Assembly (NCBI GenBank): GCA_023664185.1
Contig: JAMPGA010000001.1
Span: 299,304-363,303 of the forward strand
Reading direction: 5' to 3'
Length of the DNA: 64,000 nt
Origin: Muribaculaceae bacterium
Lineage (GTDB): Bacteria > Bacteroidota > Bacteroidia > Bacteroidales > Muribaculaceae
Position 1 is the first letter of the stretch, and every line of letters begins with the position of its first letter. Below the pieces are notes generated by a model, which searched no databases, was not told the DNA's origin, and saw only the letters and a program-made list of their open reading frames with translations. Positions 14,707-23,346 of this stretch are shown piece by piece. A program made the translations under genes and the position numbers.

Positions 14707-15621
14707 ATGAAAAAAATTATTCTGGCATGCGGTGTGGCCGCAGCCATTCTCGGAGTATCCTCTTGCTCCAACTCCACCTCATCTAACGGTGGAGACAGCG
14801 CATTCGGCGACTCACTCTCTACCACCTTCGGCTCAAGCCAGGGTCTGCGTCTCGCCGACGACTATGCCAACCAGCTCACACCCGAGCAGCAGGCTACAAT
14901 GAAGAAAGACGATATCCTCCGCGGCATCAAGCAGGTGATCATGACCGACACAACCCAGCAGGGCTATCTCAGCGGTCTGGGCATCGGTCTGCAGCTCAGC
15001 AACCAGCTCATGCGCTATGAGGAGGCAGGTATCGCCGTTGACCGTGCCAAAGTATATGAGGCATATGCCAAGGCATTCATGACCGACTCCGTGAGCCCCG
15101 AGGCTCTGCGTCAGGCTCAGGTGATGTTCCAGGATATGGCTCAGAAGGCTCAGCAGAAGATGATGGAATACTACGAGGCACAGCGCAAGGCCGAGCAGGA
15201 GGCCAAGGCTGCTACTCCCGAGGCCAAGAAAAACGCCGAGGAAGGTGCCAACTACATCAAGGAGCTGGCTGCCAAAGACAAATCGATCGTAGTGCTCCCC
15301 TCAGGACTTGCCTATAAGGTGATCACCGAGGGTCAGGGTCCTGCCGTAGGCGAAGGTGGCTCTGCCACAGTGAAATATACCGGCAAGCTCGTCGACGGTA
15401 CTGTATTCGACCAGAACGAGGACGGTGTAAGCTTCCGCACAAACCAGGTTGTCCCCGGCTTCGGCGAAGGCCTCTCGATGATGAAGAAAGGCTCACACTA
15501 CCTGCTCATCATCCCCGGCGATCTGGCTTATGGTGTTGACGGCGCTCCCGCAGCAGGCATCGGTCCCAACGCCACTCTGGTGTTTGACGTTGAGGCTGTC
15601 GATGTAAATCCTGCCCAATAA
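14707..15621 (+). CDS. FKBP-type peptidyl-prolyl isomerase lipoprotein
   Basis: The 304-residue product has a lipoprotein signal, KKIILACGVAAAILGVSSC, with the lipidated Cys at residue 20 followed by a Ser/Asn/Gly linker, so it should be membrane-anchored. A helical N-terminal domain carries a coiled-coil (KAQQKMMEYYEAQRKAEQEA) and leads to a C-terminal FKBP domain from about 195 with ATVKYTGKLVDGTVFDQ, VVPGFGEGLSMMKKGS and IPGDLAYG. It is the last gene of the FKBP trio, 26 bases after the second, and is followed by a strong terminator. Confidence 0.91.
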   Translation: MKKIILACGVAAAILGVSSCSNSTSSNGGDSAFGDSLSTTFGSSQGLRLADDYANQLTPEQQATMKKDDILRGIKQVIMTDTTQQGYLSGLGIGLQLSNQLMRYEEAGIAVDRAKVYEAYAKAFMTDSVSPEALRQAQVMFQDMAQKAQQKMMEYYEAQRKAEQEAKAATPEAKKNAEEGANYIKELAAKDKSIVVLPSGLAYKVITEGQGPAVGEGGSATVKYTGKLVDGTVFDQNEDGVSFRTNQVVPGFGEGLSMMKKGSHYLLIIPGDLAYGVDGAPAAGIGPNATLVFDVEAVDVNPAQ

Positions 15622-15649
15622 GCAGCAATCAGAAAAATTTTTAGTTGTG

Positions 15650-15681
15650 CTCCCCGTTTGTCTGAACGGGGAGTTTTTTTT
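15650..15681 (+). terminator. Rho-independent terminator of the FKBP cluster
   Basis: Arms CTCCCCGTT (15650-15658) and AACGGGGAG (15665-15673) form a perfect 9-bp stem with a 6-base loop, followed by eight T residues. It lies 28 bases after the lipoprotein FKBP stop. Confidence 0.9.
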
Positions 15682-15688
15682 ATATTTG
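15657..15688 (+). promoter_or_regulatory. Promoter of the DUF1573 genes, interleaved with the upstream terminator
   Basis: TTTG (15657-15660) and TATATTTG (15681-15688) are 20 bases apart, a full Bacteroides promoter match. The -33 box lies at the stem-loop junction of the terminator, and the spacer contains its right arm and T run. Transcription would start near 15694, about 54 bases before the first DUF1573 ATG. Confidence 0.7.
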
Positions 15689-15747
15689 CAGTGTGAACCT
15701 ACGGCAATCCATGATTGTAATATAAGATAATAAGATAAACGCTATTA

Positions 15748-16131
15748 ATGACTATGCGCCATATACTCCTCACTCTGACACTGCTGCTTGCATCGCTGGG
15801 CGCCATGGCCCGGGGCGAAGCTAATTTCGAAAAACAAAACATAGATTTCGGCACCGTGAAGGCCGACGCAGGCACCGTGGTGATGAAATTTCCCTTCACC
15901 AACACCGGCGATGAGCCCATCGGCATAGTCACTGTGACCAACGGTGGCTGCGGATGCACCAAGCCGGAGTTTCCGCAACACCCCATCAAGCCCGGCGAGA
16001 CGGGCGAGATTGTGATACGCTTCAATCCCGCCACCTTTCATGGCGAGGTGAACCGCAGTGTAAAGGTGCAGCTGTCGTCGCAGAAAAAGCGCGTCAAGCT
16101 CACTTTCTCGGGCGTAGTGGTGCCCAAATAA
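15748..16131 (+). CDS. DUF1573 domain protein, short
   Basis: The 127-residue protein has a signal peptide (ILLTLTLLLASLGAMARG) and one DUF1573 domain: FEKQNIDFGTVKADAGTV, FPFTNTGDEPIGIVTV, then NGGCGCTKPEFP and PGETGEIVIRFNPA. DUF1573 is an immunoglobulin-like fold common in Bacteroidetes periplasmic proteins; its function is not established. The paired Cys in GCGC is conserved in the family. The ATG at 15748 or the Met two codons later could be the start. It is followed after 66 bases by a longer relative. Confidence 0.85.
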   Translation: MTMRHILLTLTLLLASLGAMARGEANFEKQNIDFGTVKADAGTVVMKFPFTNTGDEPIGIVTVTNGGCGCTKPEFPQHPIKPGETGEIVIRFNPATFHGEVNRSVKVQLSSQKKRVKLTFSGVVVPK

Positions 16132-16197
16132 GCACCCCACTCCCGCCGCTGCCATCTCCATTCACACCCTCACCCACCTCACGCATTTCCTGACTCC

Positions 16198-17274
16198 ATG
16201 TTTCAACGTATACTTATGATATTGTGCCTTCTCCCTGCCTTGACGGCCAAGGGGGATGGCGTATGGGAAACAACCACCCACGACTTCGGCGCCTTTGACG
16301 AGGATATGGGCGTGGTTTACTGCGACTTCAAGCTTGTAAACAACAGCGACAAACCAATGTCGATAATGAGTGCACGCGCCAACTGCGGATGCACCCGTCC
16401 CGAATATTCCACCGAGCCCATCGCCCCGGGCGACACCGCCACAGTGCGTGTGGGATATGACCCCAAAGGGCGTCCCGGGCGCTTCAGCAAACAGATAACC
16501 GTGGACTGCAGCGAGGCTCCGCTGCGCACGCGTCTCACCATCTGCGGCACCGTAATAGGATCTGGCAACACGCTGCGCTCACGCTTCCCCATAGAGGCCG
16601 GCCCAATGAGGATGCGCACCGCCACCATCCCCTACGGCAAGGTGCTAAAAGGCAAATCGCCCGGGCAATATGTGGAGGCTTACAACGCATCGACCGACAC
16701 CATCAGGCCGCGTGTGGTCTCGTCGCCCAAATACATCAACGTGATAGTCCAGCCTGCCGTGGTGCCCCCGGGCGAGCAGTTCATACTCTCCACCATATTC
16801 CACACCGATGCCACGCGCCAGTGGGGAATACTCACCGACTCCATACTCCTATCGCCCACCGGAAGCCCCGACGACCGGCCGCTCAAGATTGAGACCGTGG
16901 CCATAGTGTCGGAAGACTTCAGCAACCTGAGCGAAGAGCAACGCCGCAACGCCCCGGTGATCGACACATCGGTCACCGCAGTCGACCTGAAACGTCTGAG
17001 CCACAGCGACAAACCCTCGCACCACAGTTTTGAGATAATCAACCGCGGCAAGTCGCCACTGATAGTGAGACGCATCTCATCGGCCGATCCCGCCGTGAGT
17101 GTCTCGCTCAAAGACAACAAGATAAAGCCAGGCAAGAAAGCCCGCGTGGAGGTCACCGTTGACCCCTCGCGCATTGGCAGCACCGAGCTGCTCAATGCCC
17201 GCATCAACATCATAGCCAACGACCCCGAGCACCCCTCGACCATGATACGTGTGGTGGCCGAAGTTGTCGACTGA
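16198..17274 (+). CDS. DUF1573 domain protein, long
   Basis: The 358-residue exported protein (signal MILCLLPALTAKGDG) opens with a DUF1573 domain (ETTTHDFGAFDEDMGVVYC, ARANCGCTRPEYS, PGDTATVRVGYDPKGRPG). It continues with two further immunoglobulin-like modules, the last ending KPGKKARVEVTVDPSRIGS and VVAEVVD. The repeats of the form HxFEIxNRGKSPLIVRRI suggest domain duplication. It probably belongs to the cell envelope; no partner is evident apart from the short DUF1573 gene just before it. Confidence 0.82.
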   Translation: MFQRILMILCLLPALTAKGDGVWETTTHDFGAFDEDMGVVYCDFKLVNNSDKPMSIMSARANCGCTRPEYSTEPIAPGDTATVRVGYDPKGRPGRFSKQITVDCSEAPLRTRLTICGTVIGSGNTLRSRFPIEAGPMRMRTATIPYGKVLKGKSPGQYVEAYNASTDTIRPRVVSSPKYINVIVQPAVVPPGEQFILSTIFHTDATRQWGILTDSILLSPTGSPDDRPLKIETVAIVSEDFSNLSEEQRRNAPVIDTSVTAVDLKRLSHSDKPSHHSFEIINRGKSPLIVRRISSADPAVSVSLKDNKIKPGKKARVEVTVDPSRIGSTELLNARINIIANDPEHPSTMIRVVAEVVD

Positions 17275-17340
17275 TCTCTCCCCTACTCTCCTGACAGCCA
17301 AACACATCCCTCCAATCAACCCAGAAAAACTACCCTCCAA

Positions 17341-18432
17341 ATGGATCATCCCGAGAACTCAAGCGAATATGCAGGCCTCACAGTCAACTCAGGCGTGAGC
17401 CAGCCCCCCGTAGTCAACCCCTACGCACGCCCCCGCAGGCGGCGCACCCTACCCTCGCCCGCCGAGATGGTGGAAGGGATTCTGAAGGGTGACACCACCA
17501 TGCTCTCGCGCGCGGTGACCCTGGTGGAGAGCCTCGTGCCCGAACATCAGACCCTGGCTCAGGAGGTGATAGAGAAGTGCCTACCCTACTCCGGCGACTC
17601 GCGCCGCATCGGCATAACCGGAGTGCCCGGAGCCGGCAAGAGCACCTCGATCGACGTGTTCGGCCTGCATGTGCTCAAACAAGGGGGCAAACTGGCCGTG
17701 CTTGCCATCGACCCCTCGAGCGAACGCACCAAGGGGAGCATCCTGGGCGACAAGACCCGCATGGAGAAACTCTCCGTCCATCCCGACGCTTTCATACGCC
17801 CTTCCCCATCGGCAGGATCGCTGGGTGGTGTGGCCCGCAAGACTCGCGAGACCATAGTGCTCTGCGAGGCCGCCGGATACAACAATATCTTTGTTGAGAC
17901 CGTGGGTGTGGGTCAGAGCGAGACCGCCGTACACTCCATGGTAGACTTCTTCTTGCTCATCCAGCTTGCAGGCACCGGCGACGAGCTCCAAGGCATAAAA
18001 CGCGGCATCATGGAGATGGCCGACGGCATTGTGATAAACAAAGCCGACGGCGACAACATACCCCGCGCCCAGCTGGCTCAGGCTCAGTTCAGAAACGCCC
18101 TACACCTCTTCCCCACCCCGGCTTCGGGATGGACTCCCGAAGTGCTCACATACTCAGGCTACTACGAGATAGGCATAGCCGAAGTGTGGGATATGATCGA
18201 CCGCTACTTCGCCTTCGTGCGCGAGAACGGATACTTCGAATACCGCCGCTCCGAACAGTCACGCTACTGGATGTATGAGACAATCAACGAGCAGCTGCGC
18301 AACCACTTCTACAACAATCCCGAGATCGAAAGCATGCTGGCTCTGAAGGAGCAGCGTGTGCTCGACCGCCGCCAGAGTTCGTTTACAGCCGCGCGCGACG
18401 TGCTCGACTACTATTTCCAGCAACGCCCATGA
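17341..18432 (+). CDS. meaB: Methylmalonyl-CoA mutase-associated GTPase MeaB
   Basis: MeaB (ArgK family) is a G3E GTPase that protects and reloads the B12-dependent methylmalonyl-CoA mutase. The 363-residue protein has Walker A GVPGAGKST (Lys near residue 100), VLAIDPSSERTKGSILGDKTRM, the switch region FVETVGVGQSET and a base-recognition NKADGDN segment. The C-terminal dimerisation arm ends YYFQQRP. Length is typical. Mutase genes are not in the window, so the gene is separated from its partner here. The stop overlaps the next start as ATGA, which ties it to the cytochrome bd genes by transcription only. Confidence 0.93.
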   Translation: MDHPENSSEYAGLTVNSGVSQPPVVNPYARPRRRRTLPSPAEMVEGILKGDTTMLSRAVTLVESLVPEHQTLAQEVIEKCLPYSGDSRRIGITGVPGAGKSTSIDVFGLHVLKQGGKLAVLAIDPSSERTKGSILGDKTRMEKLSVHPDAFIRPSPSAGSLGGVARKTRETIVLCEAAGYNNIFVETVGVGQSETAVHSMVDFFLLIQLAGTGDELQGIKRGIMEMADGIVINKADGDNIPRAQLAQAQFRNALHLFPTPASGWTPEVLTYSGYYEIGIAEVWDMIDRYFAFVRENGYFEYRRSEQSRYWMYETINEQLRNHFYNNPEIESMLALKEQRVLDRRQSSFTAARDVLDYYFQQRP

Positions 18433-18644
18433 AGCTGCTCCGACGTGTCATAGACCTCTACGTCGACGGTTTCCGGCAAATGACTGTGGGCCGGCAGCTG
18501 TGGGTGCTCATCATAGTGAAGTTGATATTCATATTCCTGGTGATGAAGCTATTTTTCTTCCCCGACCTGCTGGAACGTGACTATGCCGACGATGCAGCGC
18601 GCGCTGACGCCGTGCGCACCACCCTACTCCACCGCTCAAAATAA
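18429..18644 (+). CDS. DUF4492 small membrane protein of the cytochrome bd locus
   Basis: The 71-residue protein has one membrane helix at about 26-45 (LWVLIIVKLIFIFLVMKLFF) and an amphipathic N-terminus (RRVIDLYVDGFRQMTVGR). It matches DUF4492, small proteins that precede cydA in Bacteroidetes. By position it may be an accessory subunit or assembly factor of cytochrome bd, like CydX in enterobacteria, but this is inference. It overlaps meaB by 4 bases and lies 18 bases before cydA. Confidence 0.82.
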   Translation: MKLLRRVIDLYVDGFRQMTVGRQLWVLIIVKLIFIFLVMKLFFFPDLLERDYADDAARADAVRTTLLHRSK

Positions 18645-18662
18645 CATAAAAAACATTACTAT

Positions 18663-20207
18663 ATGCAAGACCTTATCACTGTTGTCGACTGGTCGAGGTG
18701 GCAATTCGCACTTACGGCCATGTATCACTGGCTCTTTGTGCCGCTCACGCTCGGATTGGGTGTGATCGTGGCCATTATGGAGACCATCTACTATCGCACC
18801 CGCAGTCAGAAATGGCTGGACACCACCAAGTTCTGGATGACACTCTTCGGCATCAACTTTGCCATGGGTGTGGCCACAGGCATCATCCTCGAATTTGAGT
18901 TTGGCACAAACTGGAGCAACTACTCATGGTTTGTGGGCGATATCTTCGGCGCTCCGCTGGCCATTGAGGGACTTCTGGCCTTCTTCATGGAGGCAACATT
19001 TATAGCCATCATGTTTTTCGGATGGAAAAAGGTCTCGGCCGGTTTCCACCTGGCCTCCACATGGCTCACAGCCATAGGCGCCTCCATCTCGGCCCTGTGG
19101 ATCCTTGTGGCCAACGCCTGGATGCAATATCCTGTGGGCATGGAGTTTGACCCGGCCCAGATGCGCAACGTGATGGACAACTTCTGGGACGTGGCCCTCT
19201 CGCCCGTGGCTATACACAAATTTCTGCACGCTGTGTTTGACGGCTGGGTTCTGGCCGGCGTCTTCGTGTGTGGCGTGAGCGCGTGGCTGCTGATGCGCGG
19301 ACGTCGCCGCGACATGGCCATGGATTCTGTGCGCATAGGCTCGTGGGTAGGTCTGGCAGGTATGATTCTCACACTCTGGACCGGCCACAGCTCGGCCGTG
19401 GATGTGGCCCGCGTGCAGCCCATGAAGCTCGCAGCCATGGAGGGTCTCTATAACGGCCATCACGGCGAAGAGCTTGTGGCTGTGGGCATTCTCGACCATT
19501 CAAGAGAGCGCACCGATCCCTCCGACCCCTTCCTGTTCAAGATAGCTATCCCCTACGGCCTGAGTATTTTGGCCGACTCCGACCCCCACTCCTTTGTGCC
19601 CGGCATCAACGACATAATCGAGGGTCGCTCATTCACCCCCGAGGGTACTCCGGTCAACACCGTGAGCTATGCCGAGCGCATGGAGCGCGGGCGCCTTTCA
19701 CATGAGGCTCTGCGTAGTTTCGACACAGCCATGACCCAGGGCGACGCCCAGGGCATGGAGGAAGCCCGCGGCAAAATTGCCGAAAACTACCCCTACTTCG
19801 GCTACGGCTATCTCGACTCGGCCGAGCAGGCTGTGCCCCCGGTGGGCGTCACGTTCTACTCGTTCCACATCATGGTGCTAGCCGGTGGATATCTCACCCT
19901 GTTTCTAATCGTAGCCCTCTGGAGCGCCTACAAGCGCCACACACTCTGGCATGCACGCTGGTGGCAGGCTCTGGCCATGCTTTCGGTGGCCGTGGTGTGG
20001 ATATGCTCGCAGGCCGGCTGGGTGACCGCCGAGGTGGGCCGACAGCCCTGGATCATACAGGATCTGATGCCCACACGTGCCGCCATCTCCGACATCCCCG
20101 TGGGCTCCGTGATGCTCACCTTCTGGATTTTCGCTGCAGTCTTCACAGCCCTGCTCGTGGCCGAAATGACTATTATGGTTAAACAGATTAACAAAGAGGA
20201 GGATTGA
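18663..20207 (+). CDS. cydA: Cytochrome bd ubiquinol/menaquinol oxidase subunit I
   Basis: CydA carries the quinol site and the three haems of the high-affinity oxygen reductase in the inner membrane. The 514-residue protein has nine helices. It shows RWQFALTAMYHWLFVPLTLG with the haem histidine, WMQYPVGMEFD, the Met-ligand region after WDVALSPVAIHKFLHAVFDG, and the GWVTAEVGRQPW signature near residue 450. The Q-loop includes SFVPGINDIIEGR. In an anaerobe this oxidase scavenges oxygen. The ATG at 18663 is preceded by AT-rich DNA. cydB follows after 4 bases. Confidence 0.97.
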   Translation: MQDLITVVDWSRWQFALTAMYHWLFVPLTLGLGVIVAIMETIYYRTRSQKWLDTTKFWMTLFGINFAMGVATGIILEFEFGTNWSNYSWFVGDIFGAPLAIEGLLAFFMEATFIAIMFFGWKKVSAGFHLASTWLTAIGASISALWILVANAWMQYPVGMEFDPAQMRNVMDNFWDVALSPVAIHKFLHAVFDGWVLAGVFVCGVSAWLLMRGRRRDMAMDSVRIGSWVGLAGMILTLWTGHSSAVDVARVQPMKLAAMEGLYNGHHGEELVAVGILDHSRERTDPSDPFLFKIAIPYGLSILADSDPHSFVPGINDIIEGRSFTPEGTPVNTVSYAERMERGRLSHEALRSFDTAMTQGDAQGMEEARGKIAENYPYFGYGYLDSAEQAVPPVGVTFYSFHIMVLAGGYLTLFLIVALWSAYKRHTLWHARWWQALAMLSVAVVWICSQAGWVTAEVGRQPWIIQDLMPTRAAISDIPVGSVMLTFWIFAAVFTALLVAEMTIMVKQINKEED

Positions 20208-20211
20208 CACT

Positions 20212-21333
20212 ATGGAACTCTCAACACTTCAACAATACTGGTGGCTTCTGATTTCGGTGCTTGGCGCCGTGCTCGTGTTCATGCTCTTCGTGCAGGGCGG
20301 ACAGACCTTCCTGCTGGGAGTGCACTCTGGCTCGCAGGCCGAGAGCCGTATCATCTCATCGATGGGCCACAAATGGGAGCTCACGTTCACCACTCTCGTG
20401 GTGTTTGGCGGTGCTTTTTTCGCCTCCTTTCCTCTGTTCTACTCCACCAGCTTCGGTGGTGCCTACTGGTTGTGGATGTCGATTCTGATAAGCTTTGTGC
20501 TTCAGGCAGTAAGCTATGAATTCCGCAGCAAGCCGGGCAATGTGCTGGGGCGTCGCACCTACGACGTGTTTCTCTTTCTCAACGGCGCCGTGGGGTGTAT
20601 ACTGCTCGGCGTGGCCGTGGCCATGATGTTTTTCGGCGCGGAGTTTACCGTGGCCAAAGGGAGCATTCTCGATGCCGGATCGCCCGTGATATCGCGCTGG
20701 GCTCCCTCGCGCGGACTGGAGGCCATCTTCAACTGGCGCAACCTGGTGCTGGGATTTGCGGTTCTCTTCCTGGCGCGCACACAAGCCGCCCTGTATCTAC
20801 TCAACAACCACCCCACCGACGATGCCTTCTTTGAGTCAAACCGCCGCAGAGTGCTGATAAACGGTGTGACCTTCGTGGTGTTCTTCCTGATATTCGTGGG
20901 GCTGCTTCTCACCGCCACCGGCTATCGCACCGTCAACGACGGCGGTCTGGAGATGCCCTCGAGCTTCGTGGCCGAACCCTATCTGTATCTCCACAACTAT
21001 CTGGCCATGCCGGTGGCACTGGTGTCCTTCCTGGTGGGAACAGCGATGGTGCTCTACGGTGTGCTCCGCTCGGCCATAGCCTCCCACTGGACCTGTGGCA
21101 TATGGTGGAGCGGCATAGGCACCGCCCTGGTGGTGCTGTCGCTCTTCTGGGTAGCCGGCTACAACGCCACCCCCTACTACCCCTCGCTACTCGATGCCGC
21201 CTCGTCGCTCACCATCTCCAACAGCTCGTCGAGCCACTTCACCCTCACCGCCATGAGCTGGGTATCGCTGATAATACCCTTCGTGTTCGCCTACATAGCT
21301 TATGCCTGGTGGTCGATGGATCGCAAGAAATGA
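20212..21333 (+). CDS. cydB: Cytochrome bd oxidase subunit II
   Basis: CydB is the second large membrane subunit of cytochrome bd. The 373-residue protein begins LQQYWWLLISVLGAVLVFMLFVQGGQTFLL, in which the FVQGGQ segment is typical. It has about eight helices, with YEFRSKPGNVLGRRTYD in a cytoplasmic loop and NSSSSHFTLTAMSWVSLIIP near the C-terminus. It lies 4 bases after cydA and is followed by a strong terminator, which closes the meaB-DUF4492-cydAB unit. Confidence 0.95.
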   Translation: MELSTLQQYWWLLISVLGAVLVFMLFVQGGQTFLLGVHSGSQAESRIISSMGHKWELTFTTLVVFGGAFFASFPLFYSTSFGGAYWLWMSILISFVLQAVSYEFRSKPGNVLGRRTYDVFLFLNGAVGCILLGVAVAMMFFGAEFTVAKGSILDAGSPVISRWAPSRGLEAIFNWRNLVLGFAVLFLARTQAALYLLNNHPTDDAFFESNRRRVLINGVTFVVFFLIFVGLLLTATGYRTVNDGGLEMPSSFVAEPYLYLHNYLAMPVALVSFLVGTAMVLYGVLRSAIASHWTCGIWWSGIGTALVVLSLFWVAGYNATPYYPSLLDAASSLTISNSSSSHFTLTAMSWVSLIIPFVFAYIAYAWWSMDRKK

Positions 21334-21377
21334 TCTGTAGAACCCAAACTTTGGGTTAATAATACCTAAAAATAGTT

Positions 21378-21407
21378 AAAAGCCCTCTGCGCTGCGGAGG
21401 GCTTTTT
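21378..21407 (+). terminator. Rho-independent terminator after cydB
   Basis: AGCCCTC (21381-21387) pairs with GAGGGCT (21397-21403) around a 9-base loop, flanked by an A run on the left and five T on the right. It lies 45 bases after the cydB stop. Confidence 0.85.
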
Positions 21408-21429
21408 CTATATATAAGCATTATTTACT

Positions 21430-21437
21430 ATCTTTGC
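21430..21437 (+). promoter_or_regulatory. Promoter -7 box for rimP-nusA-infB
   Basis: TATCTTTG matches TAnnTTTG and lies 57 bases before the rimP ATG, just after the cydB terminator. The -33 region is T-rich (TTTTTC) without a clean TTTG. Confidence 0.5.
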
Positions 21438-21494
21438 ACACAGAAAGTCGCGGAGGAGGCCAATGAGCTTCCTCCGATTGTTTATATACATGAT

Positions 21495-21968
21495 ATGATA
21501 GACAAAACCCAGATAGAGGCAATTGTAGACAAGGCCATCGAGGGCACCGACGCCTTCCTGGTGGAAGTCAGCGTGAGTCGTGACAACGACATAGTGGTCG
21601 AGCTCGACTCCCCCACCGGAGTAGATCTTGACTTCTGCACCCGTGTGAGCGACATGATCAACGCCGCCCTTGACCGCGATGTCGAAGACTACTCGCTCGA
21701 GGTGGGCACCTCGTCGCTCTCTGCACCCTTCAAAGTAGCAGCCCAGTATGAGAAGCATATAGGCGACAATGTGGATATCCTGACGCGCGACGGGCGCAAA
21801 TTCACAGCCACCCTCACCGCCGTCAACGCCGCGGAACGCACATTTACCGTAGAGGTGACCCGCAAGGTAAAGGAGCCCGGCGAAAAGCGCCCCCACATGG
21901 TGACAGAGCCCGAGACCCTCGCCTTCGACGACTGCCGCACTGTGGCCTATCACTTCGACTTTAAGTAA
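21495..21968 (+). CDS. rimP: Ribosome maturation factor RimP
   Basis: RimP assists assembly of the 30S subunit. The 157-residue protein has the N-terminal alpha/beta domain (EAIVDKAIEGTDAFLVEVSV, ELDSPTGVDLDFCTRVSDM) with the YSLEVGTSSLSAPFK segment matching the family LEVSSPGLxxPL motif. A C-terminal SH3-like domain follows from about 95. The third Ser-Pro-Gly of the consensus is altered (GTSSLSAP), as I recall is common in Bacteroidetes. The rimP-nusA-infB order is widespread and supports the call. Confidence 0.9.
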   Translation: MIDKTQIEAIVDKAIEGTDAFLVEVSVSRDNDIVVELDSPTGVDLDFCTRVSDMINAALDRDVEDYSLEVGTSSLSAPFKVAAQYEKHIGDNVDILTRDGRKFTATLTAVNAAERTFTVEVTRKVKEPGEKRPHMVTEPETLAFDDCRTVAYHFDFK

Positions 21969-22011
21969 AATAAACCCACCGTTATCCCAATAGACAATCC
22001 ATTCAGACAAC

Positions 22012-23322
22012 ATGGCTAAGAAAGAGGAAGCTCCCAACATGGTGGAGCGTTTCGCTGAATTTAAAGAACTGAAAAATATCGACAAGGCCACCATGGTCAG
22101 CGTGCTCGAGGAATCGTTCCGCAACGTGCTCAAAAACATGTTTGGCACCGACCAGAACCTGGACGTGATCATGAACCCCGACAAGGGCGACGTGCAGATA
22201 TTCCAGAACCTCGAGGTAGTGCCCGACGGCGAAGTGACCAATCCGAATCTGCAGATATCACTGACCGACGCCCGCGCCGACGAGGATCCCGATGTCGAGA
22301 TAGGCGAAGAGCACACCAAGGAGATTTTCTTTGCCGACTTCGGCCGCCGAGCCATCCTCAACCTGCGCCAGACCCTACAGTCAAAGATACTCGAACTTCA
22401 GAAAGAAGCCGTATACACAAAATTCAAAGAGCTCGAAGGCCAACTGGTGAGCGGCGAGGTATATCAGACATGGTCGCGCGAGACACTGCTGCTCGACGCC
22501 GACAAAAACGAACTGCTGCTACCCAAGAGCGAGTCGATCCCCGGCGACTACTTCCGCAAGGGTGAGACCGTGCTCGCTGTGATTTCGAGCGTGGAAAACA
22601 AGAACAACAACCCCAAAATCAACGTTTCGCGCATCAGCGACACCTTCCTGCGCCGACTCTTCGAGCGCGAGGTGCCCGAGATCATGGACGGTCTTATCTC
22701 CATCCAGGCCGTGGCTCGCATACCCGGCGAACGCGCCAAAATAGCCGTTGAGAGCTACGACGACCGCATCGACCCCGTAGGCGCATGCGTAGGCCTCAAA
22801 GGCTCGCGCATACACGGCATCGTGCGCGAACTCCACAACGAGAACATCGACGTGGTGCACTATACCCCCAACCCATCGCTCTTCATAGAGCGCGCCCTCA
22901 GCCCCGCCAAGATCTCGGGCATACATCTCGACGAAGACCAGAAGAAAGCTGAAGTGTTCCTGCGCCCCGAGGAGGTATCGCTCGCCATAGGCAAAGGGGG
23001 CATGAACATCAAGCTCGCATCCATGCTCACCGGCTATGTGATAGACGTTTACCGCGACACTCCCGAACCAGGTGAAGACGACATCTATCTCGACGAGTTC
23101 AAGGACGAGATAGACAGCTGGGTGATCGATGCCCTCAAAGAAATGGGCTGTGTCACCGCCCGCGAAGTGCTCCGCACACCCCGCCAGGAGCTCATCGACA
23201 AGGCCGACCTCGAGGAAAACACAGTGGACAACGTCATCGAAATCCTCATGGCCGAGTTTGACGAAGACGAGCCCGCAGCCGAAAACCAATCAGAAGCTCC
23301 AGCCGAGGACACTCAGGAGTAA
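22012..23322 (+). CDS. nusA: Transcription termination/antitermination protein NusA
   Basis: NusA binds RNA polymerase and nascent RNA to control pausing, termination and antitermination. The 436-residue protein has an N-terminal polymerase-binding domain (to about 125), an S1 domain (VSGEVYQTWSRETLLLD) and two KH domains (RIDPVGACVGLKGSRIHGI, EVSLAIGKGGMNIKLASML). A C-terminal helix-hairpin-helix-like region (CVTAREVLRTPRQELIDKA) ends in an acidic tail. The proteobacterial duplicated acidic repeats are missing, as is usual outside that group. It lies 43 bases after rimP. Confidence 0.95.
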   Translation: MAKKEEAPNMVERFAEFKELKNIDKATMVSVLEESFRNVLKNMFGTDQNLDVIMNPDKGDVQIFQNLEVVPDGEVTNPNLQISLTDARADEDPDVEIGEEHTKEIFFADFGRRAILNLRQTLQSKILELQKEAVYTKFKELEGQLVSGEVYQTWSRETLLLDADKNELLLPKSESIPGDYFRKGETVLAVISSVENKNNNPKINVSRISDTFLRRLFEREVPEIMDGLISIQAVARIPGERAKIAVESYDDRIDPVGACVGLKGSRIHGIVRELHNENIDVVHYTPNPSLFIERALSPAKISGIHLDEDQKKAEVFLRPEEVSLAIGKGGMNIKLASMLTGYVIDVYRDTPEPGEDDIYLDEFKDEIDSWVIDALKEMGCVTAREVLRTPRQELIDKADLEENTVDNVIEILMAEFDEDEPAAENQSEAPAEDTQE

Positions 23323-23346
23323 AACACTCACCTCTCAACCCATTAT

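Noticed and set aside
21408..22361. Antisense open frame over rimP and the start of nusA
   Set aside because: It runs through two well-supported genes and has low-complexity composition with no family match.
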